64,000 bases of DNA, taken from the NCBI GenBank assembly GCA_003024785.1, contig PUQB01000362.1, forward strand, positions 192,432 through 256,431, given 5' to 3'. Below the pieces are notes generated by a model. That model saw nothing but the letters and a program-made list of their open reading frames with translations, ran no database searches and was not told the origin of the DNA. Positions 24,301-37,665 of this stretch are shown here, in pieces. The DNA comes from Selaginella tamariscina. Its lineage: Eukaryota; Streptophyta; Lycopodiopsida; Selaginellales; Selaginellaceae. The first letter of the stretch is position 1. The number at the start of each line of letters is the position of its first letter. Position numbers and translations under genes: made by a program.

Positions 24301-25012
24301 ACGACATAACTAATAAGAAAAGGTTGTAAGTACGTGCAAAATCATTGTATATGTATTATATACATATATACACAAACATATGTAGAGACACTAACAAAGA
24401 GAATTAAAATTTGTATCTGTGCATGCCAATATGTGTATGTTTTTAGACACTTGGCAGGTTGGTTATATTTAACAGCTTTTTACTTAATTAAATTATATAA
24501 TTAACAAAAATTAATTATTTAATACACGTACATATATAATATTCCAATGTAAAAAACATATATTTAATAACACATAACTAGTAAAAAATCATATTATTAA
24601 TATTATATAAATAATAATAATTATTTATAGTTAAGGGCTTCTTACTTAATTAAATATATATAATTAACACATATAATTAGTTAGACAGTTTATGAACTAG
24701 TTGTTAACAAAATTATAACAAATTGTTAATATATTTTATAATTTGTGGTTATAATTAACTAGTTAAGATGGCAAAACTTATGATGAATATTGCAAGAGGT
24801 ACTTTCCTGTCATTTCCAACGAGCCCAAAACCAATACAAACGGAGGTCTGGTCCAAGAGTTATTTTGAATAACATAAATTTTGTGGGCTGTTGGCTTCCT
24901 TAATCATGCAAATTAAGAACTGCTGAATTGTTAGTGAAATAAAGCTTCAAAAATCTAAATCGGATCACATGGGTCTGTACATCGGGAGGAGACGGTTCAA
25001 ACGAGTCCTGAG
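24301..25012. other. Gene-free AT-rich sequence at the right edge of the Helitron block
   Basis: Mostly AT-rich DNA, with a richer stretch at 24.77-25.01 kb that contains a B-box-like GGTTCAAACGAGTCC. No gene is recognised. Confidence 0.4.
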
Positions 25013-25040
25013 CCCTAAACCCTAAACCCTAAACCCTAAA
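25013..25040. repeat. Interstitial telomere-type repeat, four CCCTAAA units
   Basis: Four consecutive CCCTAAA units (Arabidopsis-type telomere sequence) sit exactly at the junction between the Helitron block and the inverted segment. A shorter run (AAACCCTAAACCCTAAA) lies at about 23460-23475. Confidence 0.9.
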
Positions 25041-25815
25041 TATATATGGTTTTTTGTTTAATTGATCATTTTCTTTATACTTCTTGTTAATTTCATTTAA
25101 ATTTTTAATGTTAACGTTAACCATTGATTTAATTTCTTTAAGTATATTATTTTGCTCATTACTCTTTTTCTATCTAATTATTAATTTAGAAAAAAATAAC
25201 TTAATATAATAAAGACATTCTTAATACACATTGACATGTATATATACACACACAATCTATTACATACATATGTATACACACGAACAAGACAAATTGGTAT
25301 ATTTTGTATAGACAACACAAACGTTATTATCATATAAATGATTACTTGAAGGAGGTTTTTAGTAATTTTTAACTTGTATGTAAGTCTAGTAAGAAGATGT
25401 AAAAATAAAATATACAAAAAAATATATTAATGATTAATATTAAGGGCATCGTGAACAGTTTTGTGAAAATTAACAAAAATAATTTAAATTTTTAAAATTA
25501 AAATAAATAAAGAGTATATATATACAAACAATGAAATAATAATAATAAATATATATGTTTAAGTATTAAATAAGATATTATGTTTTAAAGTTTCACATTC
25601 TCTAAATTTCTTTAATAATGGTTACTAAGGTAATGTTTTGTACATGCGATCTATGTGCGTGGTAGGAAATAAGTTTCAAATTAATAAAAAAAAAACTCCT
25701 CAATAATTATAACACACACATATGAGTCATGTTATTACATATCGATACAAAGATACACATGCACACGCCATAAGAGCATAGATATATATTATATAAAGAA
25801 TGGAGCCATAATGGA
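25041..25815 (-). repeat. Inverted segment of the duplicated unit
   Basis: This stretch is the reverse complement of about 33050-34030 in unit 2, and of the corresponding DNA at about 60.80-61.75 kb. Landmarks are GAACAAGACAAATTGGTA and TGGAGCCATTC-type sequence. It contains no gene. Confidence 0.7.
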
Positions 25816-25816
25816 C

Positions 25817-25890
<74 letters not shown>

Positions 25891-25892
25891 AC
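25816..25892. repeat. (TC)n(AC)n microsatellite in intron 3 of copy A
   Basis: A long TC tract passes directly into an AC tract next to the exon 3 donor. Copies B and C have shorter counterparts at 38065-38110 and 50250-50300. Confidence 0.9.
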
Positions 25893-25899
25893 GTCTTAC

Positions 25900-26413
25900 C
25901 AACAAACTCCTGCTCCACTTGCTTTGCAAGCTCTCTCGTTGGTGCCAATATCAAAGCAGAAGGTCGAGTATTTCCTGTATGTATCGAATAGAAGGATTGA
26001 ATATATGAATGTTAAGTCTTGAATATGCAATATATTGAATATATGGTACACATGCAACGCACATACAAACATATGATCCACATTTACTTACTTATGTACG
26101 TGTATGAATAAGTAACTTCTACAAGCATATTACATATAAGCATGCACACATACACAGAACACACGTTTTCAACAGATTAATAGAGACAATACGTACCTTT
26201 CAAACTTTTACGCTCCTTGTATATGTTGTCCATGATGGGAATGCCAGATGTTAATGTTTCCCAGTACCATTTTTGCACGGCCGATTAAATCCCCAACGTT
26301 CATTGCCGGCTCAAACACTGCCCTCTGTACTCAATTCATCACAATTATCAGTTATGTGTGTGTGTGGATTATTATGGACTGTTTATATTCATGCACTGGA
26401 ATAGAACTGTCTT

Positions 26414-26476
<63 letters not shown>

Positions 26477-26489
26477 ATATATATATATA

Positions 26490-26528
<39 letters not shown>

Positions 26529-26573
26529 TATAGATATAGATATGATACAGACAAAAGATGCATTATGTATATG

Positions 26574-26606
<33 letters not shown>

Positions 26607-26993
26607 ATACATTCGGCAAGCCCATCAACAATCTCTTTCACAACACCCAAATTAGCAATTGAAAGCTCATTGTCCCTCATCCCTTCATCTTCAATTTTTC
26701 ATCCTCGTCCTGTGAAGAATCATACAGTACCTTGCCGTCCTCTTCCTCGCTCTCTCATTGTCGGCAGATTCAATGTAGCCTCCATGAGCGCTTCCGGTTG
26801 ATGGCAATCTCCGCAGTAGTGGCAACTGATGATACCTTGGTAGAAGCCATGGATCTCGTATTGTATGTCCTACCTTGCTCATCCTGTGTAAATCTCAGCC
26901 TGAAAACTGTAATTGAAGAGAAGACTTCTTGAGATTAGAGTCGCCATAGAGGATCTGCACTGCCGGGAATGCCCGCATTGAAACGAGAGCCAT
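25900..26993 (-). pseudogene. Truncated RH3-like copy A (exons 1-3)
   Basis: Exon 3 remnant 25900-25974 keeps its splice sites but is 5 nt short, shifting the frame. Exon 2 is 26197-26324, 3 nt shorter than the parent, with the motif I region changed. Exon 1 is about 26615-26993 and lacks its 3' end and donor: ITQLFPIQ and the splice site are replaced by TA-repeat DNA. Its start reads MALVSMRAFPAVQI, which may preserve the ancestral N terminus better than the first copy does. Exons 4-12 are absent; the left end of the copy lies in intron 3. It cannot encode a helicase. Confidence 0.85.
26416..26525. repeat. Self-complementary (TC)n(TA)n(GA)n in intron 1 of copy A
   Basis: The longest of the four intron 1 palindromic microsatellites: a TC tract, a short TA centre and a GA tract. 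Confidence 0.9.
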
Positions 26994-27060
26994 GAACCCT
27001 AAACCCCACTTTGTACAAGGCTGTGGTTGTGCCACGTGTCCCGGGTTTAGAGCTTTGTTT
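26994..27060 (-). promoter_or_regulatory. Duplicated promoter of copy A
   Basis: Carries the telobox-like CCCTAAACCCC next to the start codon and a G-box CACGTG at 27033-27038, followed by CCCGGGTTTAGAGC. It is collinear with 9440-9530. Confidence 0.5.
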
Positions 27061-30000
27061 CATAAAATCATATCTTGTCTCTTTAAATTATAGTTAGTTT
27101 AAAAGAATAAAATGGAATTACAAAGCATATATATATATATATATATACAACACACACACACATAGCATATATACAATACAATACACAGCATAAACACACA
27201 ACACATACACCATATACATATGAGCATAATATATAAAGGCTCGTAAGTATACACACCACACACACACACAAACCACGGATCCACACACATATTCACACAT
27301 AAATGATAAAGCATATACGCATATTATATATTTGTGAATGGATATATACAGTGACAATAAAATTATAACTTAAATAATTATTTTGATTACGATTTATAAG
27401 TTTTTTTTTATAGCTTAAACAATAATTTTTATTATATATTATAACTTTAAAGAAATTTAGTTATAATTTATAGGTATTTTTTTTTATATTATAAATTATA
27501 AATATTTAAAATTAAATTATAACTTAGTACATATTGCATGTACTTATACATAAACATATATAATCAAAACTCTAGTCCGGTAAATTCACGAATGTACAAC
27601 GTCCTTATTTATACATGCTTTATGATATACACGTGTGTGCGTGCTTGCATGAGTTATTATATGAATTTGTGTGTGTTTGTGTGTGTATTTATATATGTGT
27701 GTGTGTGTGCATGCATTTTTATATAATATTATATGCTTTCAATTAATTTTTTTAATAACTAAACTAACAATATATAATAAAATTTATTAACAGAAAGTAA
27801 TTCAGTATATTTAAAGAATATTATTATTACATTCAATATCATATGTATTCAAATAAATAATAAAAAATCAAAAGATACTGATAATAAATTTTAAAGTTTG
27901 AAAATCATATAATACTTAAAAATTAAGTTATATCATACCAAAATACACTTTGGTATATAATGTATATATGAAGAATATAAAACATACATATTAATATACT
28001 ATGGACACATACATTATGTGTATGCATGTAGTGGAAATTCTAATTATATGAAATATACACTTAAAAATATAATTTTACTTAATATTATTGAATTTATTTA
28101 ATTAGTACCATAGTTTTAATTTAAATACATATGTTATTCTTGTTGTAAATGCTCTCATGCTATAAACAATAAAGAATTAAAGAAGTTACATTCACAACTA
28201 TTAAGTTGTTCAAACTTACACTATGACGTAAAAGGCCATTGATACTTAAAATTATATATACATGATTTTGAGATCATTACTTTAAATGTGTAGAATTTTT
28301 AATTATCAATGTATATACCACTCTTTCACTTTACTTTCGTCTGTAACACAAATTGTAAAAACAAAAACACACAAGATAATAACATGAGCCATTGTAAAAA
28401 AAAAAAATGTTATGAAAATCAAATTATATAAATATATATTCATAAAAGATTTGTAAAGAAGATTGAACTTTAATTTTTTCATGATCTTAATTCATGAACC
28501 TGACAGTTAATAATCAATTATCAAAAACAATTCTTACTTATTAATGACCGATTTACTTTGTAAAATCAGAATATTGTCCCCGTTCAGTTTGACTAATTTC
28601 CTTTAAATAATTTCCTTGTTAACAACCATGTGTATAAAAAAAGGTAAAACACATTTAAAATTAATATATATAACTATACTTTATGGATTTATTAATGATC
28701 TTGTAAAGTTGTAAATAAATATGACATAATCTTTAACAAATTAAAACAAAATTGTTTAGTAGTTTTTAAATCAATTTATGGATGTGTCAATGTGTATATA
28801 CACACATATATTGACTTATACACATATATATGTATATATCACATGAACTAATCAAATTCAAATATTAAAAAACACATTAAAGGTTTGTAACATAAACATG
28901 CAATAACTAGGTTGTCAAGAATAGAGTGATTTAACTTAATAAAATTTATTCTTACACTTAAATAACATAATCTTAAGTACGTTATAATATGTTACCAAAT
29001 GTAAATCATAAGGACGTTAATAAATATAAGATTAGGAGTTATATAAAATAAAATTAATTAAGTAAAATGCAACCTTTTGCACATGCACATATAAATAAAT
29101 AAAAATTTAATTAAGTAATTCTCCTCAGCATAATCATATAATTGGTTTGATATTAAGAATATATTTAATTAATTAGGTTAAAACTTATTTAACATTATAA
29201 TATAAATTTAAATCTATTTAATTAAATATATTCTTAATATCAAAACAACTATATGATTATGTATTTAAACTATATTTAATAGGCTAACATATATTAACAA
29301 TTTTCAAAAATAAATATATTGTTTTTTCAAATCAAATTTCATTCATATACATTATATAATTTTTAACTATTAAAATTTTAATTATATTAAGTTTCTTGTA
29401 ATGAAATTTAATAATTATATACAATCTTATGAGTTAATTTATGATTGTAACTATGTTATATTGTGTGTGTATATATTATGCAAATGTATATAGTATATGT
29501 AGTGCATGCATATAGAGTTGATGTATGTATGTTTATTTCATGTGTGTATGTATATATATTCCAGCTATAATGTGTATATGTATGTACGTGTATGAGTCAA
29601 TTGGTTCTTTTCTACAAATTATTATACACATGGGTAAAGAAGTGATTGTGGGCATGTAAAAGTACACATACTAATATAACAATGTAAATAAATGTGACAT
29701 TTAATGCAAGTTAAATTGATTTTCTTGAACAAGGCTCATTTGAGTTCACGTTAAACCATACCCAAATTTAATTAAGGCTATTCTGTAATTTATGGTAAAT
29801 TTGTATATCTCATTATATAATTTATTTAATATATAACAAAATTTGGATATCACACATATAAAACATATATTTCATAATTTAGGATTGTTGTAAATTGAAA
29901 GCCCTTATACCACTTTGATAAATAATTAATATGAATTTTAAAAAAGAGAACATGAACAATATGGTTTAAAATTAATTCACTTAATTTAAAAGTAATAAAT

Positions 30001-30323
30001 TTTACGTTGCATATCTTTTAATGTTAAAAGAGAATTTATTTCACAAGTAATATTTTTTTATTATTTACATTCCATATAAAAGGGGATAAAGGTTAATTAT
30101 TTATTATAGGTATAGTATTCATTTAAAATTTGAAATGTGAATTTAAAATAATTTATTATATTTTATCATTACATAACGGATATAAATACATATATATACT
30201 TAAAATTACATATGTATATATAATATACATACACAATAGTGGTAGACGACAATGAATATGTATACAACACATAAATAGAGGATATGCTTTCTTACTTTTT
30301 TAATTTACATATATTATTAATTA
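27061..30323. other. Gene-free upstream DNA of unit 2
   Basis: 27061-28030 matches 9531-10480; 28030-28840 is the segment that is inverted in unit 1; 28845 onward matches 14.54 kb onward. It contains a foldback MITE at 29129-29261. No protein-like frame is seen. Confidence 0.55.
29129..29261. repeat. Foldback MITE, unit 2 copy
   Basis: Counterpart of 14811-14946, with near-complementary ends CATAATCATATAATTGG and CAACTATATGATTATG. Confidence 0.6.
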
Positions 30324-31100
30324 GGAAAATTACATTTATACCCTTAGAAGTTTTTATATTTCAATATAACCCTTTAAAAAATTGTAAATTTAAATATATA
30401 CTCTTGAAAAACTTAATTGTAATATTTTGACTTTTAAAATAAATATTAACTAAAATATATATTTTTAATTCATAATATTATTGAATTAAAGTTTATTAAG
30501 TGTTTAATGTCAAAAAATTGTCATAGTAAAAAATGGAATCTTTTTAAAATAATTATATTATATATGATATATATGTTTAATAGGTTGTATTTTGGACCTA
30601 AATATAATAAAATACAAATTAATTATAAATTTTTATTGATTTTTTAAAATGTTTTTTAATTTTGAATTTAAAATTTATAAAGTTTTAAATTGAAGTTTAA
30701 AGGGTATATATATAAATATAAACTTCTAGGCATATATATGTAAATATAATAAATTTTAGGGGTTTAAATGTAATTTTCCCTTTAAAATAACAATATTAAC
30801 TAAAATATATTTTTAATTCATAATATATTAAAATAAAATAATTAAAGTTTATTAAGTGTTAAATGTCAAAAGAATGTTATAGTAAAAAATGGAATATTTT
30901 AAAAATAATTATATATATTGTGATATATATGTTTAATAGGTTTATTTTGGACCTAAATATAATAAAATATAAATTAATTATAAATTTTATTAATTTCTTA
31001 AAAATGTTTTTAATTTTAAAATTTATAAAGTTTAAAATTGAAGTTTCAAGAGTATATATATAAATATTATAAATTTCAGGGATATAAATGTAATTTTCCC
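30324..31100. mobile_element. MULE-type MITE, compound (one full copy plus a second core and right end)
   Basis: The first copy runs 30324-30780 (GGAAAATTACATTTATACCC ... TGTAATTTTCCC). It is followed without a new left end by a second core and right end to 31100. The compound is flanked on both sides by TATTAATTA, and the paralogous site at 15997-16005 is empty with a single TATTAATTA, which proves a 9-bp target duplication. Long terminal inverted repeats plus a 9-bp duplication fit Mutator-like MITEs. It is non-coding. Confidence 0.8.
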
Positions 31101-31770
31101 TATTAATTAAGGAGAAATAATTACTTTATAGCCACTTATATAAACATAGATCATGCATCAACATTATGTATCAACATCAAAATATTGATACATACACACA
31201 AATATAATCATTACTTTTCAAAATGATTTTACTTATCATATAATAGCATATTAATAATTTCAACATCAATACATATTATTACCCCACTTACGGGCAAACT
31301 TAAGTATATTTTAACTGTAAATTAATTATTTTTAATAATATTTTTGTTTTGTATAAATAATGGTTAAATTAAGATATGTTTCAGATTTAAGTTTTTTATT
31401 TCTGTATTTTATATAATGTTTTTAGGGAGTTTGTGTGTTTAGATGGAACTAAATTATGTTTTACCAGTATATATGTTTGAGACAAGAACTGCTAATAATA
31501 ATTTAATGTTTAATGTCGGGTGCAATACACACTTTCATTTCAATATATTAAAAACTACTAGTAATCTTATAAATAACTTATTTATATGAATAATTTAAAT
31601 AATTTAATTTTTACAAGTGATTCAAATAAAATTGCACTTCTGAAATACTTGGACAACATAAAATGAATATTTAATTTATATATAATTTAAAATTTTAAAC
31701 GAATTTTAAAATAAAAAAAATCTAAACCATCAATTCAAACACATTATTAATTTACAATTGTTAAATTATG

Positions 31771-31940
31771 GGTAGAACCAAGTTTATGGTTACACAACAA
31801 AGCATATCTTGCTTCGGTAGAATAATGTGACGTGTCACATCATACCATTGCCACGTGCTGCATCTCTCGAGCTTTTCCAATTGTAGTAGATCTGATCGTA
31901 CTTACACAGTAGACAAGTTCTATTGAACGAATATGCTATT
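31771..31940. other. Conserved richer island with G-box motifs, unit 2
   Basis: Contains TGACGTGTCACATCA and, a few bases on, GCCACGTGCTGC. Close matches are at 46160-46325 and 59481-59640. No frame is conserved. It may be regulatory or part of an unrecognised element. Confidence 0.4.
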
Positions 31941-32006
31941 TAATTATAAATTATACATATATATATAGATGTGTGTGTGTTTGAATTTACTTTCATAGCA
32001 TATTCG
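31928..32006. repeat. 79-bp inverted-repeat mini-element
   Basis: CGAATATGCTAT at the left is mirrored by ATAGCATATTCG at the right around an AT/TG centre. The unit 3 copy (about 46.32-46.38 kb) and the unit 4 copy (about 59.64-59.70 kb) are diverged. It may be a tiny MITE or a hairpin. Confidence 0.5.
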
Positions 32007-34226
32007 TAAATACTTAAGTATATTTAAAGAATATTAAATCTCTGTTTGTACATTCACTAAATCTCATAATTATAAAACCTACATGTAGATATATGTTTTA
32101 AACCTGTATATATATTAGGAGCATAAGAATATATAGGTTAAAAATTCATAATGTTCATAGGTTTATATATTAAATTTTTACGTTAAATACGTTAATATAT
32201 CAACAGTATGCTCAACAATATATCAACATAATATATATAGGTTTAAAAATTCATACATTAAATATATCAACAGTATACCGTATACATCAACGGCGTTATA
32301 CTCAATCGTACAAAATCATATATAATGGAAGAATGTAAACATAAAACAAAATAAACAGGTATACACATGGAACATACATTTTAACATACTGTTGATACAT
32401 ACTTTTATATATACACATATATACATGTATAAGTCTATATATGTGCAGATATATTATTTAAAAATTAATAAACTTAAATTTGTCAATGTTGATGTTGCAT
32501 TCTATACATTATGATTAATATGCTAATTTCAGATGTAAATTACTTACAAATGCAAATGCTATTGTTATTAAGTAAGACATTTATATATTTTTTATACACA
32601 TATGATCGTACATAAATATATGAACTTCAAAAAGAATTTTCAAATGTCAGATGTGGAGTTTTCTTGCACATACGGGTAAATTAGTATATTATATTGTATT
32701 GTCGTTATTTAAATGCTTTTACTTAAAATATAGGGTATTATAAAATATATATTCTTTTATTAAATAGAATTTAAAATTAAAATCAAATTCACACCGTATT
32801 TACCACACAACGTTTCAAATGTATCTTTTAATGTCTTTCCAACATTTTTCGTTTGAATGAATAAAATCTTATAATTATAATTTTATGAAATATACTTCAT
32901 ATATATTAAATACATGCAGAACACATCTTTTGTGTATATTTAAACAACAAACAACAAACTAAAACTTTGAATATAATTATATTCCTAATACAACGAAGGC
33001 AATTGCTTGAAAATCTATTAAACACTATAATGTACGTTATAGATTGGCTCCATTCTTTATATAATATATATATATGCTCTTGTGGCGCGTGCATGTGTAT
33101 CTTTGTAAAACATAGTTATATAATTGACTCCCTCAATAACTATAACACATATACACACAACTTTTTATTAATTTGAAACTGTATTTCCTACCGTTCCTTA
33201 TCACAAGTACATTATGGAAAAAGCATGTACAAAACATTACCTTAGTAACCATATTAAAGAAATTTAAAGAATGTAAAACTTTAAAACATAATTATAATAT
33301 AATACCCTGTTAGTTATATATAACTACTTGATCTTGTGATCATTAACATATATAGTTTGGGGTTAATATTATGAATTTCTTATTTATGCTAAAATATATT
33401 ATTATATTATTATTATTTCAATGTTTGCATATATAAACTAATTTTCTTTTGAAGAAATTCGGAGAGAGATTTCACCTGTGTGATGCACATTTTTTTAAAT
33501 TGTTCTTGTTAATTTTCCACAAAACTGTTCACAACACCCTTATCATTTATAAAACATAAATTGATATTAAATTTAATCATTAATATATATGATGGTATAT
33601 TTTATAGTATAATTTTTAATTTTTGTAACGTCTTCTTACTAGCTTACATACAAATTAAAAATTACTAAAACCTCCTTCAAGTAATCATTTATTGAATAAC
33701 GTTTGTGTTGTCTACACATTCACATGTACATATACACACAATCTATACATACATGTATATAACGTATACACATTCACAGTACATATACCACACATCTAAT
33801 ACATACATATGTATACACACGAACAAGACAAATTGGTAAGTTCATATATTAAAAATGTCTTTATTATCAAGTTATTATTTTTTTAATTAATAATTAGATA
33901 GAAAAAGAGTAATGAGAAAATAATATACTTAAGAAATTTAAATCAATGGTTAACTTTAACATTAAAATTTAAATGAATTAACAAGAAGCTTAATACTTAG
34001 TATAAAGAAAATTATCAACTAAACAAAATATAATCATCTAAATCAAAGTATCAATAATGGTCAGTACTTGTAACATATTTTATGAAATTTAAATTAACCT
34101 TAAACCGTTTCTGTATAATCACGTATATGCACGTATAAATTATACATAATATCAAACAATTATAATATAATTATTCTTGGGAGAATTAATAATAATAATT
34201 TTATATTTAACTCTTGGTACTGTGAC

Positions 34227-34263
<37 letters not shown>

Positions 34264-35936
34264 AATTCTATTCAAGAAATATAAGAATAATAATTTGAGA
34301 GAGAGCTTTTAACAAGCTTATTGATATTATATTAGGATAAACAGTTAACAAATAATTAATCTTTTTTCTTCACATTATAATTGATTAATTATGAATTAAG
34401 CAATAAATTTAAATAAAATTTAATTAAATATTTTCACATACTAATATAATAAGTTATAAAACTTAACCAAGTTTAACTTCACTATCTTATCTTCGTTATA
34501 GTTATAATTAAGATAAAAATAATTTTATTTTTCTTAACAAAATTATTTAATTAATCACCCTAAAATTTATGGACACCAAAATTAGTACATATAGGTAAAC
34601 TTAAATTGATTTACATGGTTAATTATTAATTTAACTAAATAATATAGGACAAAACCTCTGTTAAAGAAGATTCAATTAAAAAATAATTAATTTCATTAAA
34701 TTAAAATTTAATATAACTAAGTTTATATTTTTAAAATGTTTATTGAATTTAGCTCTTGTATGTAATGTTTCTAAAATAATAAACTAATTATTAATTATAA
34801 AACTTAAATTAATAATAAATGCTAAACTTAATTAATATATATAAACATGTACGTAATTACATACATCATATACAATACATAACACTGGATCATCCTGAAA
34901 TTCTGCACCATTCGTACACTTTATTCATTCAATATATTTATTTCATTAAGAAGGGAGAATTATTATTTCTAAAACTTTTAAAGATTTTTTATGTGTGCAG
35001 TTCGTATATATATATGAGTGTGTGTACTTTCTATATGCATATACAAATTAGTTTATTTCACGATGCACCGTGTAAACAAACAGATCTGAGTTTAAATATG
35101 CCCTTGAGTAACATTTTTTAATGTTAAAAACAGCACATGTTAAAATTTATATTTTATGCTTTTAAAATGATTTTAAAGACACGTACGATGTAGTATCGTC
35201 TATGGCACGTCAAAACAAATGAAGATGTTTATTAATTTATAAATAAATAAATAAATATTACTGAGTTTGTGGGAATCGGAATTTCAAATTTGCTGATTTA
35301 AATTTTATATATGTTTTCAAGCTTAGTGTTGTAACTTCAGATATACATGGTGATATTAAACTTGCGGGTTTACTCAAATGTATGTAAATACAAGAGCACA
35401 TAAGTATATCATGTTCATGTTGGTATCTGCTTTGTGTTCATATGTATTATCTGCACGTATACACACCTATAAACATCGCAACAAGAAAGAGATCATAAAT
35501 AAATAATTGAGAACTTACACTTTCATATTCTGATTAAGTATTAAGTCTTTCTTATATTAATTTGTTTAATAATAATGATAAATTTAGAAGAATAAATATA
35601 TTGTTTTTCTTCAAACCAACAAAAAACTCTCTATCCAACATGATAAAATATTAAAAGATTCTACGAATATTATCAAAATCTTTTGGTTTTTTAAATTATA
35701 TATATATAATAATATATATATATATATATATAGAATGTTTTTTAAATAATAATGATCGGATTAATGGAATTTAGAAATTACTAAAATCTTTCATCAATCT
35801 TATGAGTCAATCTTAATACTAAAAGATTATGTAGAGTATGATGTAACTATGTTATATTCTGCTCAGAATGTTATACGACTGTATGTATATATGTATTAAG
35901 AAGGTAAATATTAGTTGAAATATATATATATATATA

Positions 35937-35993
<57 letters not shown>

Positions 35994-36429
35994 AGAAAAG
36001 AGAATAATTCAAGACTTCCTCATCCATAACACCTGAAATATATTATAAAGTGGAAAGAGCTATGGAATTAATATTAATTTTATTAAAGTTTAAATAAATA
36101 CTTACCTAAACCACAGTCTTTAACAAGTTATATATATATATAAACAACAACACATAACAGTGATATGTATCTCTCTATGTATGTAAGATTAGACCGAATA
36201 TACGAATGTTGCCTATACAAATTATGTCTGTTAGCTGAAATCACAAGTTAAATTAGTTCCTGCTACGTATCCTAATGACATGTATTGGCTAATTAAAAAC
36301 AGATATTTATGTACACAGTATGTGTATAAAAGAACAATGAAACCTCAAATTTAGTTAGAACCAGATTCAAAATTGTTAATTTTCATTTTATATATATTTT
36401 AAATTATATATATATATATATATATACAA

Positions 36430-36615
36430 ATACACACGTCAAGTACATTGCATATACGGATACGTGTCTATGCATATGTACACACCTATATACACGTCCC
36501 TTGTGTATTTGGCCACGTTTGAAAGTTTCCACCATGGTTTCCCGCAATGATGCGTGTACACGTGTACATAAAGACACTCGCACGCGTGCACGTACACAGG
36601 GTGTTAAAGGTTATT
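36430..36615. other. Conserved richer island, unit 2
   Basis: A block with GGCCACGTTTGAAAG, CCACCATGGTTTCCCGC and alternating CGCACGCG sequence stands out from the AT-rich surroundings. It recurs at 48705-48890 and 63595-63780 with few changes. Short frames exist on both strands, but their residues are low-complexity and no family is recognised. Confidence 0.45.
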
Positions 36616-37665
36616 AAGTCTATAAGAAAAATTAAATAAATTGTATTTAAAACTTTACTACACTCGTATATATCTGATTAACTACTTGTTCATTTATGAT
36701 TGTTTAGTAATAATGATATTGTAAATATATTATTATTTTTCAAACCATACAACCTGTTGTAACGGAAGTTTAGTTTTGAAATTTAACATCTTTTGAGGTT
36801 TTATAATTGTACTAAAAATATAATGACTATGGACTATAGATTTAAAAATTACTAATGTATAATACTGAAAGATTATGTAGAGTATATATGTTATATTGTG
36901 TGCGTATGTATTTCTGCCCTAAATGTTATACGACTGTGTATGCATGTATGCATGTATCTACTGGTCATATCGCCCAAACCATATACACACACACATGCAT
37001 ATACTTGTACAGTTTGATGTATGTATGTTATATAGCCATATGTAATATATTCTGGGAAATTTATGGAGATAATGTAGAGATTAATGAAAGACATACGACT
37101 CAGTATACACTATCAATATCTTTTTCAAATTCAAAAGTTGCTTTAAATACCATAAAACTTGTTAAGAAGAAAGGGAGACTGCATTACAATGGCAGTAAGA
37201 AAACAAATGTTTATTTAAACATTAATAAATATAATAAATATTAATATTAATTATATGACTATAGCCTTTTTACTTTATATATATATATATATATATGATA
37301 TGTATATACAAATATCAACCTTAAATTATTATTTTACTTTCATAAACATATAAAGCATACATAGCTATATCTTTTGTGTACGATATATATCTAATGAATG
37401 GTTTATTGATGTACACATACACAAACCTATGTATGTGTATATGTGTGTTATAGATAACATATACATACATGTATGTACTGTAGAATAACGCATTCACTAC
37501 CCACACCACCCACAGACAATCACATACACATATGCAACTATTAAATGATGAACATCTAGAAGATACATATATCAAGTATACACAAAGACACGGACACACA
37601 TAATACGTACGGATTCATTTATGTATACACATCCATAGATATATGTCTGTGTGTATAACACTTAC

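Larger units (their letters stand above)
16601..25040 (-). mobile_element. Helitron-bearing block (autonomous-type, decayed); ends not defined
   Basis: The block interrupts DNA that is otherwise repeated between units. It holds a minus-strand Rep/helicase frame (17426-21602), a long inverted repeat (21977-23459) and five occurrences of a recurring motif containing GATCTACGAGCCC. Base composition rises clearly from the flanks. Helitrons end in 5' TC and 3' CTRR with a short hairpin and make no target duplication. For a minus-strand element the 3' end would lie near the left edge, and a CTAGT on the minus strand occurs at about 16980-16985, but I could not fix either end. The block may hold more than one element. 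Confidence 0.6.
31101..37310. other. Gene-free remainder of unit 2
   Basis: AT-rich DNA with TA and GA tracts, collinear with 45387-49800 (with deletions) and 58120-64000. It contains two richer islands, listed separately at 31771-31940 and 36430-36615. The open frames at 34819-35121 and 36855-37244 consist of low-complexity residues and are broken in the paralogous units, so they are not called as genes. Confidence 0.55.

Noticed and set aside
36855-37244. 129-residue plus-strand frame
   Set aside because: The paralogous sequence at 49.09-49.50 kb does not preserve it as one frame, and the composition is Tyr/Ile/Cys-rich as expected from AT/TG DNA.
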